Shown here piece after piece: positions 9,581-19,675 of a stretch of DNA of 64,000 nucleotides. Origin of the DNA: Bifidobacterium rousetti. GTDB lineage: Bacteria > Actinomycetota > Actinomycetes > Actinomycetales > Bifidobacteriaceae. The DNA lies in NCBI RefSeq assembly GCF_008698235.1, contig NZ_PEBH01000007.1, forward strand, positions 1-64,000, read 5' to 3'. Under the pieces are notes generated by a model. That model was given only the letters and a program-made list of their open reading frames with translations, did no database searches and was not told where the DNA came from. A program made the position numbers and the translations under genes. Each line of letters starts with the position of its first letter. Positions within the stretch are counted from its first letter, which is position 1.

Positions 9581-9616
9581 AATCGCGTGTCGCACGGCGT
9601 GGCGCGACACGCGATT
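9581..9616 (-). terminator. Hairpin, probable terminator of the aminotransferase gene
   Basis: Perfect 13-bp arms (9581-9593, 9604-9616) built on CGCGTGTCGC, 10-nt loop, located 58 bases after the aminotransferase stop. The following T-tract is weak, so it may serve as a processing or stabilising hairpin instead. Confidence 0.6.
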
Positions 9617-9674
9617 CATACCGAAATTGGCTTGATACCAACGTTTTGGGCGGTTCAGACGATCTGGAGACGAA

Positions 9675-10889
9675 TCACGCCTCAACGTACGCCTTCATGC
9701 GCTTCATGCCTTCGGCGAGCTGGTCGTCGGCCAGCGCGTAGGAGAACCGCAGGTATCCGGGGGCGCCGAACGCCTCGCCGGGGACGGCGGCGACGTGCGC
9801 CTCGTCAAGCAGCGCGGCGGCGAAGTCGGCCGACGTCGCGGACACGGTGCCGTTGGGGCCGAGCGGTTTGCCGAGCAGCTCGCGGATGTCGGCGAACGCG
9901 TAGAACGCGCCGGTCGGGGTCGGGCAGTGCACACCCTCGATGTCGTTCAGCGCGGCGACGATCGCCCTGCGTCGCACGTCGAACGCCTCGCGCATGCGGT
10001 ACACCTCGTCGAGCGGGCCGGAGACGGCCGCGATGGCGGCGCGCTGGGACACGTTGGCGACGTTCGAGGTCATGTGGCCCTGCAGCTTGGCGGCGGCCTT
10101 GGCGACCGACTCGGGGGCGATCAGCCAGCCGACGCGCCAGCCCGGCATCGCATAGGTCTTGGCGACGCCGTTGAGGATGATGAGCTGGTCGCGCACCTCG
10201 GGCACCGCGGCGCCGATGTACGTGGTGTGCGCGTCGTCGTAGTTGAGATGCTCGTAGATCTCGTCGGTGATGACCCACACATGGTGCTCGATCGCCCACT
10301 TCGCGATGCCCTCGATCGTCTCGGCGCTCCACACGGCGCCGGTCGGGTTGTTCGGGGAGGTGACGATGATCGCCTTCGTGCGCTCGGTGCGGGCGGCCTC
10401 GATCGCGGCGAGATCGGGCTCGAAGTCGCGCTCGGCGCCGGCGAACACCTCGACCGGCGTGCCACCGGCGAGCTTGACGGCCTCCGGGTAGCTGGTCCAG
10501 TACGGGGTGGGGATGATGACCTCGTCGCCTTCGTCGAGCAGGATCTGGAACGTCGAGTAGACGGCCTGCTTGCCGCCGTTGGTGACGACGACCTGCTCCG
10601 GGGTGACCTCGAAGCCGGAGTCGCGCAGGGTCTTGTCGGCGATCGCGCGGCGCAGCTCGGGCAGGCCCGGGGTCGGCGTGTACTTGTAGTTCCTCGGGTC
10701 GCGGCAGGCGGCAGCGGCGGCGTCGACGACGTAGTCCGGGGTCGGGAAGTTGGGTTCGCCGGCGCCGAAGCCGATGACGTCGAGTCCGGCGGCCCTCATG
10801 GCCTTCGCCTTGGAATCGACGGCAAGCGTGGCGCTCGGGGTCACATGGTTGATACGGTCGGAAAGAGTCTGCCATTGAGCCATAGTCAT
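9675..10889 (-). CDS. Pyridoxal-phosphate aminotransferase class I, aspartate type
   Basis: 404 residues, fold type I. Seen: [10 protein letters not shown] near residue 43, [36 protein letters not shown], and the Schiff-base lysine in [15 protein letters not shown]. This is the AspB/AspC-like branch that makes aspartate or a related amino acid; exact specificity cannot be read. Two start codons (10889, 10883) are two codons apart. It lies between tRNA-Trp and proB in the same direction. Confidence 0.9.
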   Translation of the reverse strand: MTMAQWQTLSDRINHVTPSATLAVDSKAKAMRAAGLDVIGFGAGEPNFPTPDYVVDAAAAACRDPRNYKYTPTPGLPELRRAIADKTLRDSGFEVTPEQVVVTNGGKQAVYSTFQILLDEGDEVIIPTPYWTSYPEAVKLAGGTPVEVFAGAERDFEPDLAAIEAARTERTKAIIVTSPNNPTGAVWSAETIEGIAKWAIEHHVWVITDEIYEHLNYDDAHTTYIGAAVPEVRDQLIILNGVAKTYAMPGWRVGWLIAPESVAKAAAKLQGHMTSNVANVSQRAAIAAVSGPLDEVYRMREAFDVRRRAIVAALNDIEGVHCPTPTGAFYAFADIRELLGKPLGPNGTVSATSADFAAALLDEAHVAAVPGEAFGAPGYLRFSYALADDQLAEGMKRMKAYVEA

Positions 10890-10946
10890 GGCTTCAAGGA
10901 TAATCCGGGCGCGCGAGAAGCGCCAGAGCGGCCGCTAGACCAGCCG

Positions 10947-12080
10947 CTAGACCAGGACGAGGTTGTCGCGGTGGACGAGGGGGTGGGTGTATTCGGGGCC
11001 GAGGATGCGCTTCAACTGGGCGGTGTTGCGCCCGAGCATCCGCTCGATCTCCTCGGAGTCGTAGCCGGCCAGACCGCGCGCCAGATGAGCGCCGTCGTCT
11101 GAGTCGATCCACACCGGGTCGCCGGCGGAGAAGGCGCCGCGCACCTCGAGCGCGCCGGCGGCGAGCAGGGACGCCCTGCCTCCCCGCACGGCCTTGGCCG
11201 CGCCGGAGTCGACGATGATCGTACCGCGCGGTTCGGCCGCGAAGCCGATCCACAGCCGTCGCGTGGAGCCGCGGTGCTTGACCGGGGCGAACGCGGTGCC
11301 CACCGGATCGCCCATCAGCGCGGGACCGGCGTTGCCGGCACAGGTGAGGACCGTGGGGATGCCGGAGACGGCCGCCACGCGCGCCGCCTCCAGCTTCGTG
11401 ACCATGCCGCCGGTGCCGACCTTCGAGCCGGTGCCGCCGACCTTGACCTCGCCGAGCGCGTCCACGACGTTCGGCACGTATCCGATGCGTCGCGCGCCCG
11501 GCTGCGACGGCGGGGCGGTGTACAGGCCGTCCACGTCGGTCAGCAGCACGAGCGCGTCGGCCCGCACGAGGTTGGCGACGAGCGCGGAGAGCCGGTCGTT
11601 GTCGCCGAATCGGATCTCGTTGGAGGCGAGGGAGTCGTTCTCGTTGACGATCGGGACGACGCCCAGATCGAGCAGACGGTCGAGCGTGCGCTGCACGTTG
11701 CGGTACTGGGTGGCGCGGATCGTGTCCTCCGCGGTGATGAGGATCTGCCCCACATGCACGCCGAACCGGCCGAACGCCGCCTCGTACTGCGCCATCAGCA
11801 GGCCCTGGCCGACGGCCGCGGCGGCCTGCTGCGTGGCCACGTCCGTCGGACGCTCGTCGAAGCCGAGCGGGCCGAAGCCCGCCGCGATGGCGCCCGAGGA
11901 GACGAGCACGACGCGCGCGCCCTGCCGGTGAGCCTCGGACAGCGCGGCGACCAGCGCGTTGAGGCGCGTGGCGTCGAGGTGGCCGTTCGGGCTGGTCAGC
12001 GAACTGGAACCCACCTTGACGACGACGGTCTCGGCCTCGGCGATACGCCGACGGATCTCGGCCTGCGATGGTGTGGACAT
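10947..12080 (-). CDS. proB: Glutamate 5-kinase
   Basis: 377 residues, first step of proline synthesis. The amino-acid kinase domain begins VVVKVGSSSLTSPNGHLD, with VSSGAIAAGFGPLGF and IVNENDSLASNEIRFGDND. A C-terminal PUA domain covers about residues 280-370 (GRASLLAAGALEVRGAFSAG). Length matches the PUA-containing form. proA is not in the window. obgE ends 41 bases upstream on the same strand, so co-transcription is likely. Confidence 0.95.
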   Translation of the reverse strand: MSTPSQAEIRRRIAEAETVVVKVGSSSLTSPNGHLDATRLNALVAALSEAHRQGARVVLVSSGAIAAGFGPLGFDERPTDVATQQAAAAVGQGLLMAQYEAAFGRFGVHVGQILITAEDTIRATQYRNVQRTLDRLLDLGVVPIVNENDSLASNEIRFGDNDRLSALVANLVRADALVLLTDVDGLYTAPPSQPGARRIGYVPNVVDALGEVKVGGTGSKVGTGGMVTKLEAARVAAVSGIPTVLTCAGNAGPALMGDPVGTAFAPVKHRGSTRRLWIGFAAEPRGTIIVDSGAAKAVRGGRASLLAAGALEVRGAFSAGDPVWIDSDDGAHLARGLAGYDSEEIERMLGRNTAQLKRILGPEYTHPLVHRDNLVLV

Positions 12081-12121
12081 GTTCCCTCCTTGTGGTCGGG
12101 AGACTTCTTGTGGTCGGGAGT

Positions 12122-13831
12122 CTACTCCCGACCTTCGCCGGAGTCGCCGGTGGCGGCCCCGTCGGACCCCTCGCCGCGGCCGAAGAGGCTGTTCTCGTCG
12201 TGGCGGTCGTCGTCGATGGACGGGTCGGCCCAGTGGCCGGCCTTGCGTTCGGCCATCATCGCCTCGCGGACGGCCGCCTTCGCGTCCATCATCGCGTAGT
12301 ATTCGCGACGGCGTTCGGCGTTGGTGCGTCGACGCGCGCCCGGCGCGTCGGCCTCGAGACGCAGGTCGGTGCCGCGGGCGCCGATCGGCGTGCCGTCGAG
12401 CAGCTCGCCGCCGGCCATGATCGTCGGATCCCAGTCGAACTCGACCGCGCGGTCGCCCCGGCCGATGCGGATCTCGTCGCCCGGCTTGGCGCCCTTACGG
12501 CGTAGCTCGTCCTCGACGCCCAGCTTGGCCAGACGGTCGGCCAGATAGCCGACGGCCTCGTCGTTGTCGAAGTTGGTCTGTTGCACCCAGCGTTCGGGCT
12601 TGCGTCCGATGATCTCGAACCAGACGTCGCCGTTGCCGTTCTCCCTGCGCTCGATCGTGAAGTCGAGCGAGGTGCCCGCCTCGTCGGCGACGCGGCGGCG
12701 ACGGCCCTTCTGCTCGAGCGGCTTGATGACGACGCGGGCCTCCTCCTCGGCGGCCTCGCGACGGGCGACCTCCTCGCGCATCTGGCCGACCAGATCGGCC
12801 AGCGCGAAGTTGAGCTCCTTCAGGCCCTCGTGGGAGGCGGTGGAGATGATGAACACGCGCATGCCGCGCTTCTCGAACTCCGGCTTGACGAACTCGGCGA
12901 GCTCCTTGGCCTCCGGCACATCGACCTTGTTGAGGATGATGATGCGCGGGCGCTCCGGGATCGGGATCGCGCCGAGCGGCAGGTCGAGCGAACCCGCGTA
13001 TTCGGCGAGCTCGTGCTCGAGCGCCTCGTAGTCGCTCATCGGGTCGCGGCCCGGCTCGATCGTCGCGCAATCGATGACGTGCGCGATGATCTCGGTGCGC
13101 TCGATGTGGCGCAGGAACTCGAGGCCCAGGCCCTTGCCCTGGCTGGCGCCCGGGATCAGGCCCGGCACGTCGGCGATCGTGTAGCGGCGGTCGCCGGCCA
13201 TGACGACGCCGAGGTTCGGCACGAGCGTCGTGAACGGGTAATCGGCGATCTTCGGCTTGGCGGCGCTCATCGCGGCGATCAGGCTCGACTTGCCGGCGGA
13301 CGGGAAGCCCACCAGCGCGACGTCGGCGATCGACTTCAACTCGAGGATCACGTCGCGCTCCTCGCCGAGCTCGCCGAGCAGGGCGAAGCCGGGGGCGCGA
13401 CGGGTGCGGTTCGCCAGCGCGATGTTGCCGAGACCGCCGGCGCCGCCCGCGGCCGCCACGAAGCGGTCGCCCTCGTGACGCAGATCGGCCAGCTCCTCGC
13501 CGGGACGCTTGGCCTGGCCCTGCGGGCCCTTCGCGGCGAAGACGATGGTGCCGCACGGCACGGGAAGGATCAGGTCCTCGCCCTTGGAGCCGTCCTTGTT
13601 GTCGCCCAGACCCATCGTGCCGCTGGCGGCCGTGCGATGGGGCATGAATCGGTAGTCCAGCAGGCTGGTGGCGTTCCGGTCGGCCACGAAGACGACGGAG
13701 CCGCCGTCACCGCCGTTGCCGCCGTTCGGGCCGGCGAGCGGCTTGTACTTCTCGCGGCGGATGCCGGCGGATCCGTTGCCGCCGTCGCCGCCCTTGACGT
13801 GGACGGTCACACGATCCACAAAATCACTCAT
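12122..13831 (-). CDS. obgE: Obg family GTPase
   Basis: 569 residues from [18 protein letters not shown]; an upstream in-frame extension to 13930 overlaps a terminator and is rejected. Domains: glycine-rich Obg fold (1-160), G domain with GFPSAGKSS (G1), [10 protein letters not shown] (G3) and NKVD (G4), a charged linker, and a C-terminal OCT domain ([20 protein letters not shown]). The OCT domain is followed by an Arg/Ala/Asp-rich tail of about 100 residues. It acts in ribosome assembly and stress control. Confidence 0.95.
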   Translation of the reverse strand: MSDFVDRVTVHVKGGDGGNGSAGIRREKYKPLAGPNGGNGGDGGSVVFVADRNATSLLDYRFMPHRTAASGTMGLGDNKDGSKGEDLILPVPCGTIVFAAKGPQGQAKRPGEELADLRHEGDRFVAAAGGAGGLGNIALANRTRRAPGFALLGELGEERDVILELKSIADVALVGFPSAGKSSLIAAMSAAKPKIADYPFTTLVPNLGVVMAGDRRYTIADVPGLIPGASQGKGLGLEFLRHIERTEIIAHVIDCATIEPGRDPMSDYEALEHELAEYAGSLDLPLGAIPIPERPRIIILNKVDVPEAKELAEFVKPEFEKRGMRVFIISTASHEGLKELNFALADLVGQMREEVARREAAEEEARVVIKPLEQKGRRRRVADEAGTSLDFTIERRENGNGDVWFEIIGRKPERWVQQTNFDNDEAVGYLADRLAKLGVEDELRRKGAKPGDEIRIGRGDRAVEFDWDPTIMAGGELLDGTPIGARGTDLRLEADAPGARRRTNAERRREYYAMMDAKAAVREAMMAERKAGHWADPSIDDDRHDENSLFGRGEGSDGAATGDSGEGRE

Positions 13832-13852
13832 GTTGTCCCTTATCTGTGTAAC

Positions 13853-13884
13853 AAAAAAGCCGCGTCCTTTGGGGCGCGGCTTTT
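13853..13884 (-). terminator. Terminator after rplU-rpmA
   Basis: 10-bp arms AAAAGCCGCG/CGCGGCTTTT (13855-13864, 13875-13884), with a run of six T on the minus strand. It lies between rpmA and obgE. Confidence 0.85.
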
Positions 13885-13898
13885 CGCTATCGCTACTC

Positions 13899-14147
13899 TC
13901 AGGCGACGACGTCGACGACCTTGCGGTCACGACGGGTGCCGAACTTCACGGAGCCATCAGCGAGGGCGAACAGGGTGTGATCCTTGCCCATGCCGACGTT
14001 GTGGCCCGGGTGGAAGTTGGTGCCACGCTGGCGGACGATGATGTTGCCGGCGACGACGGCCTCGCCGCCGAACTTCTTCACGCCGAGGTATTGAGGCTGC
14101 GAATCGCGACCGTTGCGCGAGCTGGACGCGCCCTTCTTATGTGCCAT
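13899..14147 (-). CDS. rpmA: 50S ribosomal protein L27
   Basis: 82 residues, starting [17 protein letters not shown] with the basic N-terminal tail that reaches the peptidyl-transferase centre, then [17 protein letters not shown]. No N-terminal cleavage extension of the Firmicutes type. It is 40 bases downstream of rplU. Confidence 0.97.
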   Translation of the reverse strand: MAHKKGASSSRNGRDSQPQYLGVKKFGGEAVVAGNIIVRQRGTNFHPGHNVGMGKDHTLFALADGSVKFGTRRDRKVVDVVA

Positions 14148-14187
14148 GATCGGTTCCTTTCAGTCAGTCTAAGCTTTGACGGAAAAA

Positions 14188-14496
14188 TCAGGCGATCGCC
14201 GTGACCTTGACGGCGGTCAGCTTCTGACGGTGGCCCTTGCGACGGGCGACACCGGTCTTGTTCTTGAACTTCTGGATGTTGATCTTCGGGCCCTTGGCCT
14301 CGTCGTTCACGACCTCGGCCTTGACGGAGACCTTGGCGAGATCAGCGGCGGACAGGGTGACGTTGGCGCCGTCGACCACGAGCGCGACCGGGAGTTCCAC
14401 GGTATCGCCCTGCTTGGCGTCGAGACGGTTGACGAGGATGACGTCGCCGACCTCGACCTTTTCCTGATGGCCACCGGCCTTCACAATCGCGTACAT
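14188..14496 (-). CDS. rplU: 50S ribosomal protein L21
   Basis: 102 residues, starting [18 protein letters not shown] and containing the conserved C-terminal KKFKNKTG-like block ([18 protein letters not shown]). Upstream gene of rplU-rpmA; ATG preceded by AAAGGAAC. Confidence 0.97.
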   Translation of the reverse strand: MYAIVKAGGHQEKVEVGDVILVNRLDAKQGDTVELPVALVVDGANVTLSAADLAKVSVKAEVVNDEAKGPKINIQKFKNKTGVARRKGHRQKLTAVKVTAIA

Positions 14497-14588
14497 ATTC
14501 GTTCCTTTTATACTTGGGAAAGCTTATTGCCTGACGCTCTCGGATACGCCGAGCTCGCGGTCAGACACCAGCCATCTAACTTACACTC

Positions 14589-14625
14589 ACACGCGGACTA
14601 ACGCAACCGCGTTTCGTCCGCGTGT
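14589..14625. terminator. Hairpin between RNase E/G gene and rplU
   Basis: 10-bp perfect outer arms (ACACGCGGAC at 14589-14598, complement at 14616-14625) with a smaller inner ACGC/GCGT stem. Together with the hairpin at 14644-14692 it separates the two minus-strand units. No clear T-tract. Confidence 0.5.
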
Positions 14626-14643
14626 CACTCACGCCGGTTCGGC

Positions 14644-14692
14644 GCATGCCGTGGTATACGCGCGGACTCCACCGAGTCCGCGCACGGCATGC
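14644..14692 (-). terminator. Bulged hairpin downstream of RNase E/G gene
   Basis: Outer arms GCATGCCGT/ACGGCATGC and inner arms GCGCGGACTC/GAGTCCGCGC, separated by a bulge on one side. It starts 20 bases after the stop at 14712. Position suggests a terminator or 3'-end stabiliser. Confidence 0.55.
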
Positions 14693-14711
14693 ACACCGGG
14701 CGATTCCCGAT

Positions 14712-17700
14712 TCAGCCGTCGATCTCCGCGTTGTTTGCGGCGACCGCGGCAGCGGCGATCTGCGCGAGCTTCGCCTTGACGTCCGGACGGGAGCCGGCCG
14801 GCTCCGGCGCGGGGGTGGTGCCGCGTCCGTGCTTGTTCGTGCGCACGAACGGGTCGCCGCCGCGCAATGCGTACGGGTCATCGTACTCGGCGTTGACGAT
14901 CGGCTTGTCGTGCAGGATGAAGCCGCGGCCCTTGCAGGTCGGGCACTCCTCGGAGAACGCCTCGACCAGGCCCTGGCCGATGCGCTTGCGCGTCATCTGC
15001 ACGAGGCCGAGCGAGGTGACCTCCGCCACCTGGTGCTTGGTGCGGTCGCGGGCCAGGCACTCGACAAGTCGGCGCAGCACGAGGTCGCGGTTGGCGGGCA
15101 TCACCATGTCGACGTAGTCGATCATGATCATGCCGCCGATGTCGCGCAGACGCAGCTGACGCGCGATCTCCTCGCTCGCCTCGAGGTTGCACCGGGTAAC
15201 CGTCTCCTCGAGCGACTTGCCGCGGCCGATGAAACGGCCGGTGTTCACGTCGATCGTGGTCATGGCCTCGGTGCGGTCGATGACGATCGAGCCGCCGGAG
15301 GGCAGATAGACCTGACGCTCCATGCCCTTGCGCAGCTGGGAGTCGATCTGCCACTTGTCGAACACGTCCTTGCCTTCGTGCTCGGCCGGATCCCACTTGA
15401 CGAGCTTGTCCTTGAGGTCCGGTGCCATCGTCTCGAGGTACTCCTCGATGCGCTCGTAGACCTTGTCTCCCTCGACGATCAGCTTGCCGAAGTCGTCGTT
15501 GAAGATGTCGCGCACCACGCGGATCGCCACGTCCGGCTCGCCCTGCAGGAGCTTCGGGCGCTTGCCGTGCCAGAACTCCTCGCGCTTGGCGTTGATGCGG
15601 TTCCACTGGCGCACGAGGCTCTCGAGGTCCTTGACGATCGCGTCCTCGCTGGCGCCCTCGGCCGCGGTGCGGATGATCACGCCCATGTCCTTCGGCGCGA
15701 TCTTCGCGACGATGTTCTTCAGACGCGCGCGCTTGCGCTCCGGCAGCTTGCGGCTCACGCCGGTCATGCCGCCGGACGGCACGAGCACGAGGAATCGGCC
15801 GGCCAGGGTGACCTGCGAGGTGAGTCGGGCGCCCTTGTGGCCAATCGGGTCCTTGGTGACCTGCACGAGGACCGGGTCGCCGGACTTGAACGCGAGCTCG
15901 ATGCGGCGCGGCTGGCCCTCGAGACGGGCGGCGTCCCAGTTGACCTCGCCGGCGTACAGCACGCCGTTGCGGGCCTGACCGATGTCGACGAAGGCGGCCT
16001 CCATGCTCGGCAGCACGTTCTGCACGCGGCCGAGGTACACGTTGCCGACCGTCTGCACCTCCTGGATGTCGGAGACGTAGTGCTCGACCAGCACGTTGTC
16101 CTCGACCACGGAGATCTGGGTGTGCTTCTCCTTCTCACGCACCACCATCAGACGCTCGACGTTCTCGCGGCGCGCGAGGAAGTCCTGCTCCATGAGCTGC
16201 GACTGGCGGGAGCGCTCGCGACGGTTGTCGCGGCGGCGCTGCTTCTTGGCCTCGAGTCGGGTCGAACCCTCCACGTCGGTGATCTCATCGATGTACTGCT
16301 GCTTGCGGGAGCGGCGGGAGATGATCTGCTCGTCGTCCTGCGACTTGCCGCGGCGGCGGCGACGGCGCGTGCGGGTGACGGTCTCTTCCTCGACCGGCTC
16401 GTCGTCACGGTCGTCACGGTCCGCGCGCTCGTCACGATCGTCGCGCTCGACGGCGGCGTCGGAACGTCCGCGGGAACGGCGACGGCGACGGGTACGGGTG
16501 CGCGGCTCCTCCTCGGCCGACTCGTCGTCGCGGCCGCGTCCCTCGGGTTCCTCGTCCATGATCGGGCGGTAGGAGATGTCGTCCAGCTCGAGGTCCTCCT
16601 CGATCTGCTCGACCTCGGCGGCGGCGCGACGCTCCTGCGCATTCAGGCGGCGGTTGCGGCCGCGGCGGGAACGGGAGCCGTCCTCCTGCTGGTCCTCTTC
16701 GGAGGGGGAGCCGGCGGTGCGATCTTCCTGGGCCGTTGCGTCGGAATCGGACTTGACAGGCGCCTTGGCGCGCGAGGTCCGGGACTCCTGATCGGTCCGG
16801 TCGGCACGGTTGCGGGAACGCGTGCGGCGGGAACGACGGGTGTCGCCCGTGTTCTCGGCGTCGACGCGCGCGTCGGCGTCGTCATCGGAGGAGTCCTGCG
16901 CGTCACCGTCGGCGTGGATGTCGATCACGTCGATGTCGTCGTCATCGCCGCGCAGGGAACGGCCGGCGGGGATGACCGGCTCCTGGAACAGCAGCGAGGT
17001 CATCGGACGGGATCGGCGGCCCGCGCGCGGGGAACGGTCGAAACGCTCGTCGATGTCGTCGGCGTCGTCGTCACGGTCGCGACGGTCATGGAACGGCAGG
17101 TCGTCGAGCAGCTCCTCGGCACGCTCGATGTCGTCATGATCGTCACGGTCGTCGCGCGCGGGGGCCCGACGGCGGGAACGACGGGCGGAACGGTCGTCGG
17201 CGTCGAAATCGTCGTCGATGTCACGGCGGGAGCGACGGCGACGGCGTACCGGACGATCGTCGTCGGCATCGTCGAAATCGTCGTCGAACGCGGACGCGAC
17301 GCGGCGGCGCGAGCGGCGCGGGGACTCGTCGTCGCGATCGCCGGCGGGACCGCTGGCGGAGGCGCCGTCACGGGAATCGTCATTGGTCTGGCGACGATGG
17401 CGGCGGGCCGCGGAGTCGTCGTCATCGGAACCGGCCGCGGAATCGGAGTCGGCAACGGCGGACAGCTTCGGCTCCTCGAATATCGGCGCGGAATGGTCCT
17501 CGACCTTCAGTTCGAGCGACACTCCGGCGGCACCGGCGCCGCGCACGACGCGACGGCCGCCACGGCGACGACGGGTCGGAGCGGCGGGCGCCGGGGCGGC
17601 GTCAGACGGGTCCGCTCCGGCCGCGGAAGGCGCGGCGTCGGCGATGCCGGACTGATCCGCATTACCGGTGTTCTCAGTGTTATCGACGTTATCGGCGTTG

Positions 17701-17759
17701 GATACGGTGGGATTCTGGGCGTCGACGTCGTCGACCCCATTGTTGTTCACAGCGGGCAC
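14712..17759 (-). CDS. rne: Ribonuclease E/G family endoribonuclease
   Basis: About 1015 residues from a GTG at 17759 preceded by GAGGAG; an ATG at 17786 is possible but has a weak ribosome binding site. The catalytic half lies at the C-terminus: S1 domain (VGNVYLGRVQNVLPSMEAAF), 5' sensor/DNase-like region (TAMTTIDVNTGRF-type motif, here EAMTTIDVNTGRFIGRG), and zinc-link CPTCKGRG. The first ~520 residues are disordered, rich in Arg, Asp and Glu with many RRSRR and DDRDD runs. This N-terminal placement of the disordered scaffold is typical of actinobacterial RNase E. Role: mRNA decay and rRNA/tRNA processing. Confidence 0.92.
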   Translation of the reverse strand: MPAVNNNGVDDVDAQNPTVSNADNVDNTENTGNADQSGIADAAPSAAGADPSDAAPAPAAPTRRRRGGRRVVRGAGAAGVSLELKVEDHSAPIFEEPKLSAVADSDSAAGSDDDDSAARRHRRQTNDDSRDGASASGPAGDRDDESPRRSRRRVASAFDDDFDDADDDRPVRRRRRSRRDIDDDFDADDRSARRSRRRAPARDDRDDHDDIERAEELLDDLPFHDRRDRDDDADDIDERFDRSPRAGRRSRPMTSLLFQEPVIPAGRSLRGDDDDIDVIDIHADGDAQDSSDDDADARVDAENTGDTRRSRRTRSRNRADRTDQESRTSRAKAPVKSDSDATAQEDRTAGSPSEEDQQEDGSRSRRGRNRRLNAQERRAAAEVEQIEEDLELDDISYRPIMDEEPEGRGRDDESAEEEPRTRTRRRRRSRGRSDAAVERDDRDERADRDDRDDEPVEEETVTRTRRRRRRGKSQDDEQIISRRSRKQQYIDEITDVEGSTRLEAKKQRRRDNRRERSRQSQLMEQDFLARRENVERLMVVREKEKHTQISVVEDNVLVEHYVSDIQEVQTVGNVYLGRVQNVLPSMEAAFVDIGQARNGVLYAGEVNWDAARLEGQPRRIELAFKSGDPVLVQVTKDPIGHKGARLTSQVTLAGRFLVLVPSGGMTGVSRKLPERKRARLKNIVAKIAPKDMGVIIRTAAEGASEDAIVKDLESLVRQWNRINAKREEFWHGKRPKLLQGEPDVAIRVVRDIFNDDFGKLIVEGDKVYERIEEYLETMAPDLKDKLVKWDPAEHEGKDVFDKWQIDSQLRKGMERQVYLPSGGSIVIDRTEAMTTIDVNTGRFIGRGKSLEETVTRCNLEASEEIARQLRLRDIGGMIMIDYVDMVMPANRDLVLRRLVECLARDRTKHQVAEVTSLGLVQMTRKRIGQGLVEAFSEECPTCKGRGFILHDKPIVNAEYDDPYALRGGDPFVRTNKHGRGTTPAPEPAGSRPDVKAKLAQIAAAAVAANNAEIDG

Positions 17760-17786
17760 GATGCTCCTCGTTCCGGCGTGCTGCAT

Positions 17787-18031
17787 CACACCGGACCTAT
17801 ATATAAGGCCCCTACGGCTCTCACACCACGCTCTCACCGTGGCCGCGCATCGATTGCGCCCGCAGAAGCAATTCCAGTCAAAGTCTGTGCGGCTCGGACG
17901 GCGGACACCGGCGCTCGTGCGGGCCCCTGGGCCCAGCTGCGAGGGGATCGACGCCATCTGGCACGTCGGCGGTTTGCAGAACCGCCATGTTCAAGTATGC
18001 CACAACTTTTCCCCGGCATCGCCACGGGCAA
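17787..18031. other. Upstream region of RNase E/G gene
   Basis: No gene seen. The minus strand has a TATATA sequence near 17800-17808 that could be a -10 element, and TTGACT near 17873-17878. A hairpin GGCGGTT/AACCGCC lies at about 17970-17988. Small open frames here have no ribosome binding site and were not called. Confidence 0.35.
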
Positions 18032-18270
18032 CGTACGCCGGGTCCGAGGATCGCCAGTTCCCGGGCCGATCGGCGTACGGGGAACGGGGCCATCACATGA
18101 CTTACCACGGACCTCGTACGCTGAGGACGCGCCAGCGTACGGGGAACGGGGCTAGCGCACGAGTCTCACCCGTATTCGTACGCCTGCGTCGCGGCAACGT
18201 ACGAATACGGGTGAGATCGGCCCCCAAGTCACGGGGAGCGTACGCTACGGCGATGTCAGCGTACGTTCCT
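18032..18270. repeat. GTACG palindrome array, locus 1
   Basis: Four successive inverted repeats, each with CGTACG in the arms: CGTACGCCG (18032-18040/18071-18079), CGTACGCTG (18115-18123/18133-18141), a perfect 19-bp pair (18164-18182/18198-18216), and AGCGTACGCT/AGCGTACGTT (18237-18246/18258-18267). It lies between dapE and the RNase E/G gene. Related arrays occur at 48014-48375 and 51037-51197. Confidence 0.75.
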
Positions 18271-18364
18271 TGTGGCATCGTGCCGTATGACCACGGGATG
18301 CGTACGGCGTGTCAGCCGTGACATCCCCGGCGCCCGCCACCGGCACTCAGTCGGCGACACCGGT

Positions 18365-19675
18365 TCAGTCGCGGGACGAGAGCCACTCCCCCAGGATGTC
18401 GGCGAGGAGGGTCAGGTCGGAGGCGGGCAGCTGCTCGTCGTGCTTGTGGGCGAGCAGCGGGTCGCCGGCGCCGAGGTTGACGGCCGGGATGCCGAGCTGC
18501 GCGAACCGGGCGACGTCGGTCCAGCCGAGCTTGGCGAGCGGCTCACGGCCGGTGCGCTCACGGACGAGACGCGCGAGGGAGACGGCCATCGGCGCGTCCA
18601 TGCCGGGGCGGGCGGAGGGCGATTCGTCCTTCATCTCGATGCCGTACCCCTCGAAGACGCCGCCGGTGGCGGTGTGCTCGCCGTTGCCGAGTTCGGCGCC
18701 CGCGTCGGCGCCCATCATCAGGGCCTTGGCCTCGGCGAGTGACTTGTCGGGTGCGAACCGGTAGTTGACGTGCACGCGGCACTCGTCGGGGATGACGTTC
18801 GTGCCCTTGCCGCCGGAGATCAGCGTGGCGTTGAGGCCCTCACGGTAGGTCAGGCCGTCCACCTCGACGTCGGCCGGCTCGTAGGCGTTGAGCCGGCCCA
18901 GGATGTCGGCAGCCTTGTGGATCGCGTTGACGCCCATCCACGCGCGCGCCGAGTGGGCGGCGACGCCGTGCGTGATCACGTCGAAGCGGATCGTGCCGTT
19001 GCAGCCGCCCTCGATGCCGCAGTTGGTCGGCTCGCCGATGATCGCGAAATCACCTTGGATCCAGTCGGGGTGGGTCTCGACGACCTTCCTCAAGCCGTTC
19101 TTCTCGGCGGCGACCTCCTCGTGGTCATAGAAGACATAGGTGAGGTCGGCGTTGGGCGTGCCGTCCGGGGTCGAGCCGTCGAGCGTGGCGGCGAGGTAGA
19201 GCATCACCGCGTCGGACGCCTTCATGTCGGTCGTGCCGCGCCCCCACAGGATGCGCTCGCCCGGATGCGCCTGGGCGACATCCGCGCGGATGAGCGGATC
19301 GCCGGGTTCCAGCCATCGCGGCGGGAAGTTGTCGATGACCGGGACGACGTCGATGTGCCCGGCGAGGATCACGCGCGTGGGTCGGCCGAAGTCGGTGGAG
19401 GCGACGACGGTGTCGCCGTGGCGTCGGACGGTCAGGTGGGGCTGCTTATTCAGGAACCGTTCGATCTCGTCGGCGAGCGCGGTCTCGTAGTCGCTCACCG
19501 AATAGGCGTTCATGATCTGGGCGAGGATCGTCGCGAGGGCCTCGTCGCGGGGGGCGTCGGAGTCGAGGGTGATGGGGGTGGCGGTGTCGCGCGCGAGGGC
19601 GGCCTTCGGGTCGGCGGCCTGACCGGCGGCCTTATCGGCGGTCTTATCGGTCGTGGTGTTCGTGTCGTTCGTCAT
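18365..19675 (-). CDS. dapE: Succinyl-diaminopimelate desuccinylase (M20 family)
   Basis: 436 residues from MTNDTNTTTDK; upstream in-frame sequence to 19753 has no ribosome binding site. An M20 metallopeptidase core follows a ~40-residue Ala/Lys/Thr-rich N-terminus: VILAGHIDVVPV (metal His and Asp), WGRGTTDMKASDAVML (bridging Asp), FYDHEEVAAEKNGL (catalytic Glu pair), IGEPTNCGIEGG, and a C-terminal LGAGDPLLAHKHDEQL with the last metal histidine. It makes LL-diaminopimelate for lysine and peptidoglycan, consistent with lysA elsewhere in the window. Confidence 0.9.
   Translation of the reverse strand: MTNDTNTTTDKTADKAAGQAADPKAALARDTATPITLDSDAPRDEALATILAQIMNAYSVSDYETALADEIERFLNKQPHLTVRRHGDTVVASTDFGRPTRVILAGHIDVVPVIDNFPPRWLEPGDPLIRADVAQAHPGERILWGRGTTDMKASDAVMLYLAATLDGSTPDGTPNADLTYVFYDHEEVAAEKNGLRKVVETHPDWIQGDFAIIGEPTNCGIEGGCNGTIRFDVITHGVAAHSARAWMGVNAIHKAADILGRLNAYEPADVEVDGLTYREGLNATLISGGKGTNVIPDECRVHVNYRFAPDKSLAEAKALMMGADAGAELGNGEHTATGGVFEGYGIEMKDESPSARPGMDAPMAVSLARLVRERTGREPLAKLGWTDVARFAQLGIPAVNLGAGDPLLAHKHDEQLPASDLTLLADILGEWLSSRD

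Noticed and set aside
12122..13930. Longer obgE start at 13930
   Set aside because: The extension crosses the terminator after rpmA and overlaps rpmA; Obg proteins begin at MSDFVDRV.
14622..18155. 1177-residue open frame on the + strand opposite the RNase E/G gene
   Set aside because: Antisense shadow of a high-GC gene; Val/Leu/Gly/Ala-heavy composition without domains, and the minus strand clearly encodes RNase E/G.
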